Part shown: positions 46,814 through 58,249 of the stretch, piece after piece
How positions within the stretch are numbered: position 1 is the stretch's first letter
How the letters are laid out: every line of letters begins with the position of its first letter
From: Acanthopleura granulata
Lineage: Eukaryota; Mollusca; Polyplacophora; Chitonida; Chitonidae
Assembly: GCA_016165875.1 (NCBI GenBank)
Contig: JABBOT010000009.1
Coordinates: 11,014,017-11,078,016, forward strand
Length of the DNA stretch: 64,000 bases
Direction: 5' to 3'
Made by a program: the position numbers and the translations under genes
Notes under the pieces: generated by a model
What the model saw: only the letters and a program-made list of their open reading frames with translations
Told to the model about the DNA's origin: nothing
Databases searched by the model: none

Positions 46814-47075
46814 GGGGCCACCGTGGCTCAGTCGGTAAGTTATATTCGTAATGACCCAGAAGCCTTCCACCAAAGCGGTCGATGTCAGTTCAAGTCCAGC
46901 TCATGTTGGCTTCCTCTCGGGTCGTGCGTGGGAAGGTCAGCCAGCAACCTACGGATAGTCGTGGGTTTCCCCGGACTCGGCCTGATTTCCTCCCCCATAA
47001 TGCTGGCCGCGCGTCGTATAGGTGAAATATTCTCGGGTACGGCTTAAAACACCAATTAAATAAATAAATAAATCT
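46814..47075 (+). mobile_element. Full-length tRNA-derived SINE with target-site duplication
   Basis: The tRNA-like head has a box A-like GTGGCTCAGTCGG (46823-46835) and box B-like TCAGTTCAAGTCC (46885-46897), followed by GCTCATGTTGGCTTCCTCTC. The body and 3' block follow (GTCGTATAGGTGAAATATTC) with a TAAA tail. CTGCTGCTCA (46804-46813) and CTGTTGCTCA (47076-47085) flank it with one mismatch. A 102-codon ORF over it is read-through. The head is consistent with an internal RNA polymerase III promoter. Confidence 0.95.
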
Positions 47076-47235
47076 CTGTTGCTCATGGCAGAAAACTTTT
47101 TAAAAAATTAATAATGTGATTTATGACATAAAAACCGTTAATATCAAGATAAAAGAAAAGGTGTCCAACAAAGTAAACCATACAAACGAAAAATTTGGTC
47201 TCCATTTTTCATCCTTTAAGTATCGCCGTATATTG

Positions 47236-47517
47236 CACTGAGAGAAAAAAATGGTCAGTGGATGAAAAAATCTGAGTTTCCACTGGAGCTAATTCCACTC
47301 AGAAAATTGCGACACATGACCAGATCGGCTGAGTTACTGACGGCTCCTCTTATTATCGTATAGGTCGATGAGTGCTTCGATTTCTCTTGTCAGTCACCCA
47401 GACAATCAGATGAGTTGTTAATGACTGGGTCGATCTGGTCATATGAATCAGAGTTGAATTAGTTCCACTGGAAAACTCAGATTTTTGAGCCTGTTGGACC
47501 AATCTTTTCTCTCAGTG
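47236..47517. mobile_element. MITE with long (~110-bp) terminal inverted repeats
   Basis: The left arm starts CACTGAGAGAAAA (47236) and the right arm ends TTTTCTCTCAGTG (47517). The arms stay complementary with mismatches for about 110 bp, including AAAAATCTGAGTTT, CCACTGGAGCTAATTC and TGACCAGATCG blocks. With 282 bp in total it is almost a full foldback. It has no coding capacity. TG directly abuts both ends; no longer duplication is visible. The superfamily is not assignable from this. Confidence 0.85.
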
Positions 47518-47519
47518 TG

Positions 47520-48048
47520 GCAGACATGTTGGATCTCTAACATTCGGTAACTATAGCCCTATATGAATTCAATCTTCTAGCTCTTTGACAAAATTTATTT
47601 GAAAATTCAAGGTCGCAAAAATGTCGGATGAAAAACGAAAGAGTTATATGTATGGTTATACAGTTGTTTCATACGCACCTATCTTACTTCAATAGACGAT
47701 GACATGCAGAACTAATTAAACTATCGGTTTATTTTTTTCTGTTTTAGCGGGAGAAAGGGAGAGAGAGAAAACAGACTGTATATGGACTGGTTCAGGGCAT
47801 GTTTGACTATACGGTGTATAATGTATATATAAGATGGAAATTTCCCTTTTTTTTCTTCCACGCTTCGGCTAATGTAGATTTCACGATGCTACAACAGCGG
47901 TACAGAAATGGCTTTTAGTATTTTCAAATAAATGGATTACGCAGGAACACAAATATCTTCACGTCGATAATCAAAGTATTAACTTCAAAACCTTTGCGTA
48001 AGACCAAAGAGTTAAACTTGGAATTATCCTTCGACTACTGGTGGGTTT
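47520..48048. other. AT-rich intergenic, nothing seen
   Basis: It includes a GAGAGAGAGA tract at about 47758-47768. No gene or mobile element is recognised. Confidence 0.5.
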
Positions 48049-48049
48049 G

Positions 48050-48226
48050 AATTATTTATTTAATGCACTGGTATTCTGTGTCGTACTTAAGAATATTTCA
48101 CATGTTTATTTTGTACGACAGCCGCTGGAATTAGGGCATGAATGAAACCGGGTAGAGCCCCGGGGAAACCCACGACCGGAGAGGAATGAGCTGGACTTGA
48201 ACTCACAGCGACCACTGGTAGGTTCG
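48050..48226 (-). mobile_element. tRNA-derived SINE, internally rearranged
   Basis: TTTA tail, GTCGTACTTAAGAATATTTC, ACGACAGCCGCTGGAATTAG, GAAACCGGGTAGAGCCCCGG and AAACCCACGACCGGAGAGGA (the CCATCCGCAGG...CGGCCGG section is deleted). It continues into GAGCTGGACTTGAACTCACA and GCGACC of the tRNA-like part. Confidence 0.88.
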
Positions 48227-48229
48227 GGA

Positions 48230-50308
48230 GAGACTTAAAGATTAAAAGCAAGAAAAACAATGTACATTACGACAAAATAGGACTCACTATATAGAGAAAC
48301 ACTGAGATGGGCTCGAACCCACTGTCTTACCGGTGAAAGATTGCAATGCAATGAAGTTGCAATATTTTGTGGAACAGTGTAAGAGACAGATAAGTGAACT
48401 GGGCGTTGCCAACAACATCCCTTCTCCACGCAGAGGAAGAAAAATAGTCAATCTATAATCTCGAATTAATCTGTCACAACGAAAACTACAGAGAAAAACA
48501 CGTCTTTTCCACAACATCTCCAGCTGCTACAGAATGTCGTCCATCTCATAAACCTTCCTAGAGAACACGGTTTGCGACACAAGGCCATTTATTTGTCGCT
48601 CCATGAAAAGCCGGCAAATTAAGGATCTATTGCCAGCAAGCCTCGCGTCACAATGCCAGTGTGATATATACGGGTGTTTACCGTACTGACGCTGGAGCAA
48701 TGGGTTTAATCGGAACTGTAAATCGCAGCTGGCCTGGTCTTGAGAATAATGATACATGCATACATCTGACAAAGCCTCTACGTGCTCAGATACTAAAGTC
48801 TTGAAATGTAATACTGATCAAAAGTCACTCGGCGCCGTGCCATTTCGTGATGACACCTGGTAGGTCAGGTGGCAGTTGTGCGCTAGGATTCGCGCAATTC
48901 CAATGATGTTCGCGAAGCACAGGTGAATCCGTCGGTACGGAAGCTAGATCCGATGTCTTCTCCAACCTGTATAGACAAAGGGCCTGGGCCAATGTCATCC
49001 TTAAAGAACTCGGGAAATAGTTTGTAATAACAGCTACAACGGCCCCTTTGTTTCATTTTACCACCATGCTCTCCCAGGTCAAATTTCTGAACGGTTACCG
49101 CTTGAATTTCGATTAATCTGCCTCTATTTAATGCAGTTAAAATGACACCTACCTGGAGCAGGGATTAATCACCACATGTACGACGGAGAGCTCACTATTA
49201 CACTCTCAAAGCGTGAGTTTTGACATGAAGTTCCCGAGCCCAGGTGTTCTCGTCCCCTTAATGTATTTGTCAAACGCCAAGATATAATGTCATCATTTCA
49301 TTTTATCAGGAAAATGAGATGGAATATTGTCGGCTCTCCAAGAAAACATCTTTATCTCAAGGATTCAGACACAGAAATTTAATTTCTTCCAACAAATTAA
49401 CGACAGCATGGCACACTTATAACCACGCTGCTGGTTTCCCAGAAATGCGATTCAGATTCATATTAAAATGCTGGTATAATAGGCACACGCAGCCTTGCGA
49501 TCGTACATGGCAACCATGCAGTCTGGCCAAATCTGGCACGTGCCCCTATAACATACATACACGTCTTCGAAGAAAGACAAAAGTTTCCTTTCCTGAAGAC
49601 TTTGTTGACAAGGTGATCAGATTATAGTCGCACAAACATACGAAAATCCAGGATAAGTCAAATACTGGTGTTATCGTTAGAACATGATCCCACAGTTTCT
49701 AATCAGGAATTATAATGTCTCCAGTGTATTCAAAAGAAGTTTCGGTAGTCCATTGGATGAGTTGAGCAAAAACATTTAACTCTTACTCCAGAACAGTTTA
49801 CTATTACTTCAAAACAGTTTACTCTTACTTCAAAACAGTTTACTCTTTAATACTTCGCATTGAATACTTCATAATCTCAAAAGGTATAATGCAGATTATA
49901 TGTGGAATTATATAATAACATTCGATATATGACATGCGAAAATGGAGTTTTTCAGAGCTGAAAAAATTGCAAGCCACATGATAAAAAGAAAGCAAAAGAT
50001 TATTGAATTAGACTTTGTGTATTAAAAAGCCATATAAATTGCTCCCAAGTTTGTTAATGATTGTATGAGTGACAACGATACACAACTTGTAAAACTGTTC
50101 CATACCGGGTCACATAGATCTGCTAACGACATTCAACAGTTCAGATTCACACCAGCATACTATACAACTGATTTGCGAAAAGGACAGCTGTCATCCAGAA
50201 TCGCAATAGCCCAGCTTTTTTTACACCATCAAGAAGACTGCCATTACCATGAAAATATCTAAAATCAGGGTTGCTCTGACATTTGCTGACTACTTCTACT
50301 ATCAGGTA
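48230..50308. other. Intergenic, candidate regulatory block at 48800-49330
   Basis: 48800-49330 is unique-looking, balanced in composition and dense in motifs (CACCTGGTAGGTCAGGTG, TTCGATTAATCTG, CCTACCTGGAGCAGGGATTA, CCCAGGTGTTC). A 102-codon ORF at 49319-49627 has no domain. A 21-bp unit (CAGTTTACTCTTACTTCAAAA-like) is repeated three times at about 49783-49850. Confidence 0.45.
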
Positions 50309-50310
50309 AA

Positions 50311-50470
50311 ATTTATTTATTTATTCATTTGATTGGTATTTTACGCCGTCCTCAAGAATATTTCACTTATATAATGGCGGCCACCATTATGATGGGAGGA
50401 AACCGGGCAAAGCCGAGGGAAAACCCATGACCGTACGGCCGGAGAGGAAGCCAGCTGAACTTGAACTTTT
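50311..50470 (-). mobile_element. tRNA-derived SINE, truncated
   Basis: TTTA tail, TTGGTATTTTACGCCGTCCT, CAAGAATATTTCACTTATAT, GGCGGCCACCATTATGATGG, AACCGGGCAAAGCCGAGGGA, CGTACGGCCGGAGAGGAAGC and CAGCTGAACTTGAACTTTT. The ATCCGCAGG section is deleted and the tRNA head is mostly lost. Confidence 0.92.
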
Positions 50471-50474
50471 CAAC

Positions 50475-52010
50475 TATATGAAACTAAAATTAGTTTTATA
50501 TTTAAGGGCTTGTGATGTTAACTTATTTAATGAAACTTGGCTTTGGGATTATAAGATTGAATATTTGTTTTAGCCTCTGACAATCTGAACTGCGATTTGG
50601 ATACAACGCTTAAACGAAGGCTGGAAGTGGTCTTCGCCAGGTTTTGAACAGCGTTCACACAGTAGTGAGAATACCCTGACTTCCAAGTTTTCAAAAAGAA
50701 TTCTAGGGCTTTGCCACGACTTTCATTACCGTCTCACCCCAGAAATGCATAGTATTTTCCACTTCTCACTGGATATTTAAAACTTTAGCCATTTGAAATT
50801 ACTTAGCAAATCTTTTCCACTTAAACAGTAAGGATGTGGAACCTAAAACTAGCACTATATAAACAGTTCTTCACGTTTTTTTCTGGGGAGATGGTGTGGA
50901 TCACTAATTGCATATTTATATATTTATTTTGTAAAATGGTGATCGATGACACCAGTATCATCAGGCCAACTCATGAACAATACATGAAGATGGAAAACAT
51001 GTCATCTCATCTCAGATCGTGACAAAGTGGTGACAAATAAAAACTGGATCCACATCAGGTGGTGTATATATGTGCAAACAGAGAAGGATTAACATATGAT
51101 ATCCGTCGATGTTGTTTAATCCAAATGGATCACTCAGGTTTTCTGCATTGGCCATATCGGATGGCCTCTATGCGTCTACTGACCACCCTGTTAGGTTATA
51201 AAATCTCCCTCAATCATCGGTTTTCCAGAAGTAGCTGTGACACAATATCAGTCATTCCAGAAACATAGGTTATCCTTAAATGTCATCCAGTGATAAATAG
51301 CATTTGATTTCTGTACAAGAGCGGGTGTCGAATGAGAGAAATGGAACTGATGAATCTTGTACAATTCAGCTACTGATCGACGTCAAAATGTTCAGTTTAT
51401 ACGATGACAAGGAATCCATCTTATTTCCTCCACGCCATGAAACTTCCCAGACAGCCGCCAGAGGGCTACATTTAAAGCGCCCCCTGTAAACAGTTTGATA
51501 GCTCTGTGGCTGATTGATTGATGCTAGGGTCGGCGGTCATTAATATTTTTTGCAGATAATGCAGGATGAGAGTCACAATACTGGTTGATTGGATAAAAAT
51601 AATCAGCGATTAGTGATCGGATTGTCGGAATACAGGCCTGATCATACGACTATACCTGCTGCCAAACTCGTATCCCTATAAGCCACAAATTTACCCCGTA
51701 TGTGGAAAAAAATATCTACTTTTATGATGCTGGTATAACTGTGTAATTTTCTGACCAGAAGAAATGATACAATACACTTTTTTTCACATCTTCTGTCTGC
51801 AGTTCAAACGCTTTTGTTCTTATCAAGGAATGGAAATAAAGCCACAGTTCGTCAGGCTTTAAATCCAGGCATGCTTTCAGGAGTTCCATGTTCACTGCTT
51901 GAACAAAGTGTGTCTATATCCTGATATATCCCATTTCCAAATGAGTTTGTACCATTGATACAGCCCAATACGTGGATATGGTACAGGTAGCCCATGGTCA
52001 TCTTTATGCC
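50475..52010. other. Intergenic, nothing supported
   Basis: ORFs of 61-69 codons without motif. 51510-51640 has repeated TGATTG/GATTAG elements. No mobile element is recognised. Confidence 0.5.
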
Positions 52011-52011
52011 A

Positions 52012-53250
52012 TATACCTGGACCATAACCTGACCTACCATGACGTTGACCAATCATTACCTGACCTCCCATGACGTTGGGCCAACCATTACCTATTTATC
52101 ATGACGCTGACCGCCCATTACCTCACATATCATGACGCTGACCGACAATTACCTGACCTATCTTGACGCTGACTGACAATTACCTGGCCTATCTTGCTGT
52201 TGACCGACCATTACCTGGCTTATTATCAAGATGACCGACCATTACTTGATCTATCATGACGCTGAAACAATTACCTGACCTATCTTGACGCTGACTGACA
52301 ATTACCTGGCCTATCTTGCTGTTGACCGACCATTACCTGGCTTATTATCAAGATGACCGACCATTACTTGATCTATCATGACGCTGACCGACCATTACCT
52401 GACCTATCATGATGCTGATCAACCATTACCTGATATATCATGACGCTTTCCGGTCATTACCTGACCTATTATGGCGCTGACCGACCATCACCGGACGTAC
52501 CATGACACTGGACGACCAATACCTGACCTCCCTTGACGCTGTGCGTCCATTACTTGGCCTATCATGGCGCTGTCAGACCATTACTTGATCTATCTTGACG
52601 CTGACCAACCACTGCCTGACCTATCTTGCTGCTGACCGACCATTACCTGACCTATTATGGCGCTGACCGATTATTACCTAACCTATAATGATGCTGACCG
52701 ACCATCACCGGGCCTCTCATGACAATGAACGCACATTACCTGACCTATCCTGAACCTGAATTACCATTACCTGACCTACCATGACGCTGACCAACCATTA
52801 CCTGATCTATCATGACGCTCATCGACCATTACCTGACCTATCATGACGCTCATCGACCATTACCAGACCTATCATGACAATTTTCTGATCTATCTTGACG
52901 CTGGACGACGATTACCTGGCACATCATGAAGCTGACCGACCATTATCTAATCTATCATGACGCTGACCGACCATTACCTGACCTATCTTGATGCTGACCG
53001 ACCATTACCTGGCCTATCATGAAGCTGTCCGACCATTAACTGACCTATCATGACACCGTCCCACCATTACCTGACCTATCCTGACGTTGATCGACAATTA
53101 ACTGACCTGTCATGGCACTATCTGATCATTACTTACCTTATCATGGCTCTGACCGACCATTACGACCATTACCATGACTCTGAACTGACCTATCCTGACG
53201 ATGACCGCCCTTGCCTGGTTTATCTTGGTGCTTAAAGACCATTACCCGAT
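52012..53250. repeat. 31-bp minisatellite, about 40 units
   Basis: The unit is close to ACCATTACCTGACCTATCAT plus GACGCTGACCG (31 bp), present with frequent point changes and a few indels. A 120-bp block at 52146-52265 is repeated without change at 52268-52387, a recent four-unit duplication. Because 31 is not a multiple of 3 the array cannot encode a uniform peptide repeat, and the 61-codon ORF inside is incidental. Confidence 0.95.
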
Positions 53251-55735
53251 GTGTCTTGACCTTGAGTGACTATTGTCGCCATAAATTGGAAGTCCATCTT
53301 CACATTTGTTACAGAAACGAGTCGAGTGGTTGTGTGTTGGAAGCTAACGTAAACTGACGCTAAACTGAATCCATGAATTGGTTGTTGACGTAGCGCTAAA
53401 CCTAAAGCCTTGCTAAAAATGGACTCTCATGGTCGTCGATTTCAAAGGGAACTAATCTCGTGTTAGAGAACCGAATCGTGACTGTTGACTTTGATTTGGT
53501 TGTCGACCGGGAATTTAAAGTCGAATTGAGAACTGAAGTTAAGCGCATTGTAAAATTGAGTCCCGTGTAAAAATAATAAAAATTCTTGCTAGAGAACTGA
53601 GTTCACTAGCTGTCGACATGGAAGTGTCAGGCATGTTTTGGAACTGAGTCCATATACAAAAGCCTTAAAACAGCCGATTCGACGTTAATACACAACAGAA
53701 AGCACGCCTACCATGATGATTGTGATAATTTTGTGACATTCTCTATAAAAGACATCGCTGTGAAACTAGTACCAAACAGTGCCAAAAAAATATTTTCCGT
53801 AAAATGTTTTATAAAAGTGGTCCAGATGAGAATGGTGGAAAAAAAAAACAACAAAAAAGAAACACAGAGTGGTATCCACAAAAAGTACTAGTCTACAAGA
53901 GGTCGGTAGTTGACCTGGCTACATTCGCCGTTCGATTTTTCAATATCTTTTTTTCCCTAAAGAAGATAAACAGGCAGGCAGAATTAATATTCTCGCGATT
54001 GTTAACGTTAATGCTCAACTATACATATATGCCTTCGTTGTTCAGCCAAGAACTTGTTTTGTAATATTCCGCACTATTAAATAAAATACGGCCGCAATAA
54101 AAGCAATATCTCATACTGTTAGCGATGCATATGACAGACTGGCGTCGGGTTTTTAAGATATGACCAGTCTTGTGACGCGGCTTTGGTTAGTATTCACGCT
54201 AAATGATAAAAAGAACCAGGGTGGTGAGCTTTAATAAGAGTAAACCGAGCCGTAGTGACGTCTCATTTGCCACATGGCCTGCATGAGGCCTAACGGAGAT
54301 GGGTAAAACAATCCCAAAGCGCGGACCGCAGAGAGGACCAACGGTCAATTAATATATATATACGTGCCGGTGGAATCACGATGGGCATAGAAACTTACGC
54401 CAGTAGAGGTCGCCTTTCACGTCATTAGTGTCAGAGAGGGAAGCGAAATCTGTTATGCCGATAGGAAAAAGGCAATGTTACACTCCCGATCCGCTGCTCA
54501 TCTCAATATTGCTTTTTTGAACTTTAGCGGAAATGTTGACGAGAAAGTTCTTTTTTTCTCTCTCTCCTCCTGATTGATACCAAGGCATGCCGAGAGAAAC
54601 TGAGAGAAACTTTGGAATCATGTTCGACTTCCATCGCGACTGGGTGAATGAATAGAGCGGAGTGGGGGGTGGGGTGGGGTGGTGAAATTAACCCAGGCCT
54701 GCAATGAAGCTATCGCAGCTGCACTCCGCACAGGAGCGAACGCTCGCGGATTCGAGCATCGAATAAGTTTACAGTTTCTGCGCGGTAATCCGAACCCTCG
54801 GGTGTCAGCGGCAGGTAAATGAAGATCCGTTTTCCGACATTAATTTCGCAGAAGTTTGGTTATCATTTTGCCTTTGCTCTTCTCACAGCTCGGCTATTGT
54901 CGCGGGGTCCGCCGGTTGACAGGACCTGGTGAAAAACAGCCGGCGTGATGGATAGACACCCCACACGGAATCCCACTATCTGTATATTTACTTTTCATAA
55001 AGGCTCGCACCTGAGAGAGTCGATGAATATAACACTCATTAAACACAGAAATCAACCATGGTGACAAAACGCAGCGACAAATTTGACCAAACCCCCACGG
55101 TAAACACAACTCGGATCAAGACTCGGCTAAGTTATTAACCGTGTTAATGATGTATTGGCTACAGCTACTCTATGATATACGCCTATAAAGGGCAACATCC
55201 GGCTGACTAAGATATCACTATCACCTTGGCCTACGTATTACAACTATATGCAGGACGTAAGCTATACCTCAAAACCAGATTTTCACCAGATTAAAATTCC
55301 TGTGGACCGCATATAAGAAATTATTACTTTTACCGTAGAGAAATCAACTTTCTCACTTAAGGATATTGTGCACGTGCATACATCATGATTTCAGGTATTT
55401 TAATAGTAATGGCCTCCACACGTTTTATAGTGAAAGTTTTAAAGCTACGCGCACACATTTTAGTTAAGAGTGAAAATTTAGATACAGTTGGAAAGGCAAA
55501 TGTTTATATCATTATTCGCACCCAGTTTGATATATTAAAATTACTTTTCTATCAGAAGGCATATATACAGGTATGTATTTGTCAACTGTAACGTTGATCT
55601 GAAGTCACGAAATAAAATGAGATACGACCTAGCAACTATATCTACACATATAAAAGCCGTGATACCCACAGCATGCAGTTATATAGCCTTCATAATTCAA
55701 TCCCCATAACTAAACCTTGGGGGCCTACCGTAAAT
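53250..55735. other. Intergenic, candidate regulatory block at 54120-54900
   Basis: 53330-53670 shows loosely repeated GAGAACTGA/GTTGTCGAC motifs, an old array perhaps. 54120-54900 is SINE-free and CpG-containing, with AATTAATATATATA, CTGATTGATAC and GGTTATCATTTTGCC motifs. It holds a (GGGGT)n tract at 54664-54684. No coding exon is recognised. Confidence 0.45.
54664..54684 (+). repeat. G-rich tract, G-quadruplex candidate
   Basis: GGGGGGTGGGGTGGGGTGG: at least three runs of four or more G separated by single T. Confidence 0.8.
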
Positions 55736-55737
55736 GT

Positions 55738-55947
55738 CCCTGAAAAAATATTCCCTTAAATCCGACATTTAAAGGATAACCGATTGCCTTTCCGTTAATC
55801 TAACGGATATATTTCGTTTCTAGTAACTATATTCCCGTTCCTCATACCTAATTAATCCGTAATCAGGAATGTATCAATCCGTTAGATCAACGGAAAGGCA
55901 ATTTGTCATCCCTCAAAATAAGATTTAAAGGAAGCCTTTTTTCAGGG
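55738..55947. mobile_element. MITE with ~85-bp terminal inverted repeats
   Basis: The left arm starts CCCTGAAAAAATATTCCC (55738) and the right arm ends GCCTTTTTTCAGGG (55947). The arms share TTTAAA and the exact pair ATTGCCTTTCCGTT / AACGGAAAGGCAAT, followed by ATCTAACGGAT against ATCCGTTAGAT. The loop is AT-rich and short; total length is 210 bp with no ORF. No convincing target-site duplication could be read. Confidence 0.85.
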
Positions 55948-55949
55948 TA

Positions 55950-57340
55950 CACACAACTGCGTCCAGTGTCGATCATTTAGCTCGAAAATTCGCTAAGCAA
56001 AACGGTACCAGACGAGAAGATTTCGCCAAAGGAGCGGAGGTTTAAAAAACAAGGCCAGAAAAAACAAAAACGACAGATTCACACATCGTATGGCCGCAAC
56101 CAATCCAGCGTGAGTTGGATTTACACCCGCGACTCTATGTGTCCAGAACTGGCGAATATATACAAGACATGCGTCATATGTAGACCATTTCTGCATATAA
56201 CATTATGCTGCGGCTTAGAAAACCAGCCTCTTGCTAACAGCTCTATTTACGACCTTTGGTAAACAATGGTTACAAATGGAGAACGAAAGGACACATTTGA
56301 ACAGCATGCCTATGAAACATCATACTAATTGGTTAACAAGTCATACATGTATCTTTCCTCTACGTGCACCCATTTAGTACGACATCAAAGGGAACTACTG
56401 AGGAAACTGTTTTCGATTCTCAAAGACATCCCGCTAAGAAAAACAACTTCAATGTCTTGAGTGAAATATGCTCAACAAAAAGGCTGGATATTATCAGGCT
56501 CAACAGCAATCGCCAGTTGCTTGATAAGAACCACAGGATACCTAGAGAGAGTCAAAGCGATTTGCTTTCATATCGTTAGTCGGTGAAAGCGTTGCGATAT
56601 CTCACGTTAACGACATACAGGGAACAAGTCATGGTCTGGTGGCTGAAGGCGCTTGACCTCTAGAGCCCCTCGTGGGCCAAATTTCACATTTTACCTTGTG
56701 CAGCCCAAATTATTGATCAAATATGGCCATATGTATATATACTATGAAAGCTAAACAACTGCTGATTTAAAAAAAACTTTTAAAATTTACCCAACTTTAA
56801 TATTGCTGAAAATAAAGAGAAAGTTTGAAAAACATCGGAGCGTATTTTTTCGCCAATTTTCAAAATTTTCAAATTTTTCTTGTGCAAATGGATAATTTAC
56901 TTCTTAAAAAAAAAAAACGGTCCTAGAGATTTTTAATATTCGTCTCAGATTCTTCAGAGTGAAGTTGAAACTTTAAAAAACTTTAAAAAATTTGTTTGTT
57001 TGTAAAATGTTCTTTTACTAAACTAGAAAAGATATCAAAAATCTGTGGGACTGTTTTCTAGCTTTGGTATTTAGCTACATGTGTGCCAAGTTTCATAGCA
57101 TCATGTTGAAAAATAAACGAGAAAGAAAAATATTTCACCTCACAACCGTCTTAAAAGTGGAAAGGGAGAAAAAGATTTAATGTCTGAAGGAGCATTATGT
57201 GCGACAAAATTCGCCATTAATTAGTTTGCCAATTAATTTTAATCACAAATTGTCCTGTCTTCAGATAAAATGTGAACATATGCACCTACTTAGGTTAAAT
57301 TTAAATCTTATCATGTTCCATCATGGCGTAAGTTGGTGGT
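55950..57340. other. AT-rich intergenic, nothing supported
   Basis: 56660-57130 is very AT-rich with TTTTCAAAATTTTCAAATTT and AACTTTAAAAAACTTTAAAA stretches. A tRNA-like GAGTTGGATTTACACCCGCG occurs at about 56112 without SINE context. No gene is recognised. Confidence 0.5.
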
Positions 57341-57344
57341 TTAT

Positions 57345-57568
57345 CTCGACATTTCTGAGCAAAGTATGTATAAGACTATCCTTAAAGGGCAAGAACAACG
57401 ATTTTTGAGTGGATTTCAGCTGTTTCTAGATCCTCTGTCATAAAAATAAGGCCCTCGCATACTTAAATCAGTTTTAATGAAAGCGATTAATTCACTAATT
57501 TTTAAAACGGTAGTGACGCACATGATTCATGTAGGCTGTGCAACAACAACAACATAATACCGTCCGCA
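57345..57568 (+). repeat. Dispersed repeat family 1, 3' fragment (copy C)
   Basis: CCTTAAAGGGCAAGA, TTTCAG(C/T)(T/G)GTTTCTAG, CTTAAATCAG, TAGTGACGCACAT and CATGTAGGC(T/A)GTGCAACAAC match the reverse complement of 59507-59700 (copy A). Both copies end in a CAA-rich tract, which probably marks the 3' end of the element. Confidence 0.75.
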
Positions 57569-57569
57569 T

Positions 57570-57985
57570 ACACTGTCTGTGTGCTGTATCTATTTGCTAA
57601 TATATATGTGCATCCCTCAAGACTTAAGTGTATCATGTGATGTATACGTAGCTGATTAGTGTTTAAAACCCCGCATATAAGCCGAACCGGCAGGGCAGAA
57701 GTCGCTCTTTGGACGAGATAGGGTGGGGTTCTCGCGTATAACAACAACACTGTTAACATACGTGATATCACGGTAGTCACCCTGCCTCGTCCAAAATCAG
57801 CGTGATCTCGAGAGATTTTACAATGTCTAGTCGGCTTATTAAGGTCGCATCTTGCTCAAGACGGACGAGATAATCGTAGGCCTACATATGCCTTCAATGC
57901 AGTATTATCACAGCTGATAGTTTTGCTTGCGGAGGCCCTCAATTCGGTGTTGTTCAACAAACCAGCTGAATTTACTAACCGAATT
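57570..57985. other. Intergenic, nothing seen
   Basis: No supported feature. A 92-codon - strand ORF (57502-57780) overlaps the repeat end. Confidence 0.5.
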
Positions 57986-57989
57986 AATT

Positions 57990-58237
57990 AATTTATTTAT
58001 TTGATTGGTGTTTTACGTCGTACTCAAGAATATTTCACTTATACGACGAGGGCCAGCATTACGGTGGGAGGAAACCCGGCAGAGCCCGGGGAAACCCACG
58101 AACATCCGCAGACTGCTGGCAAACTTTCCCACATACGGCCGGGGAGGAAGTCAGCAGGAGCTTGGCTTGAACTCACAGCGACCGCATTGGTGGGAGGCTT
58201 CTGGGTGATTGCGCTGCCCTAGCGCGCTAAACGACCT
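57990..58237 (-). mobile_element. Near full-length tRNA-derived SINE with 9-bp target-site duplication
   Basis: All blocks are present in order on the - strand: a partial tRNA head (AGCGCGCTAGGGCAGCGCAA, box B-like TGAGTTCAAGCC), the CTTCCTCCCCGGCCGTATGT body and the ACGTCGTAAAACACCAATCA 3' end with a TAAA tail. GAATTAATT flanks it at 57981-57989 and 58238-58246. It is the least diverged copy and a good reference for the family. ORFs of 67-73 codons over it are read-through. Confidence 0.96.
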
Positions 58238-58249
58238 GAATTAATTTAG

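Noticed and set aside
53050..53235. 61-codon ORF with repeated His/Tyr/Leu
   Set aside because: It is a read-through of the 31-bp minisatellite.
52012..53250. CRISPR-like regular repeat
   Set aside because: Units are directly adjacent with no unique spacers and the DNA is animal; it is a minisatellite.
20811..58246. tRNA genes at the tRNA-like heads (20811, 30297, 46814, 58237)
   Set aside because: Each head is followed by the SINE body and tail, and the cloverleaf is degraded; these are SINE promoters, not functional tRNA genes.
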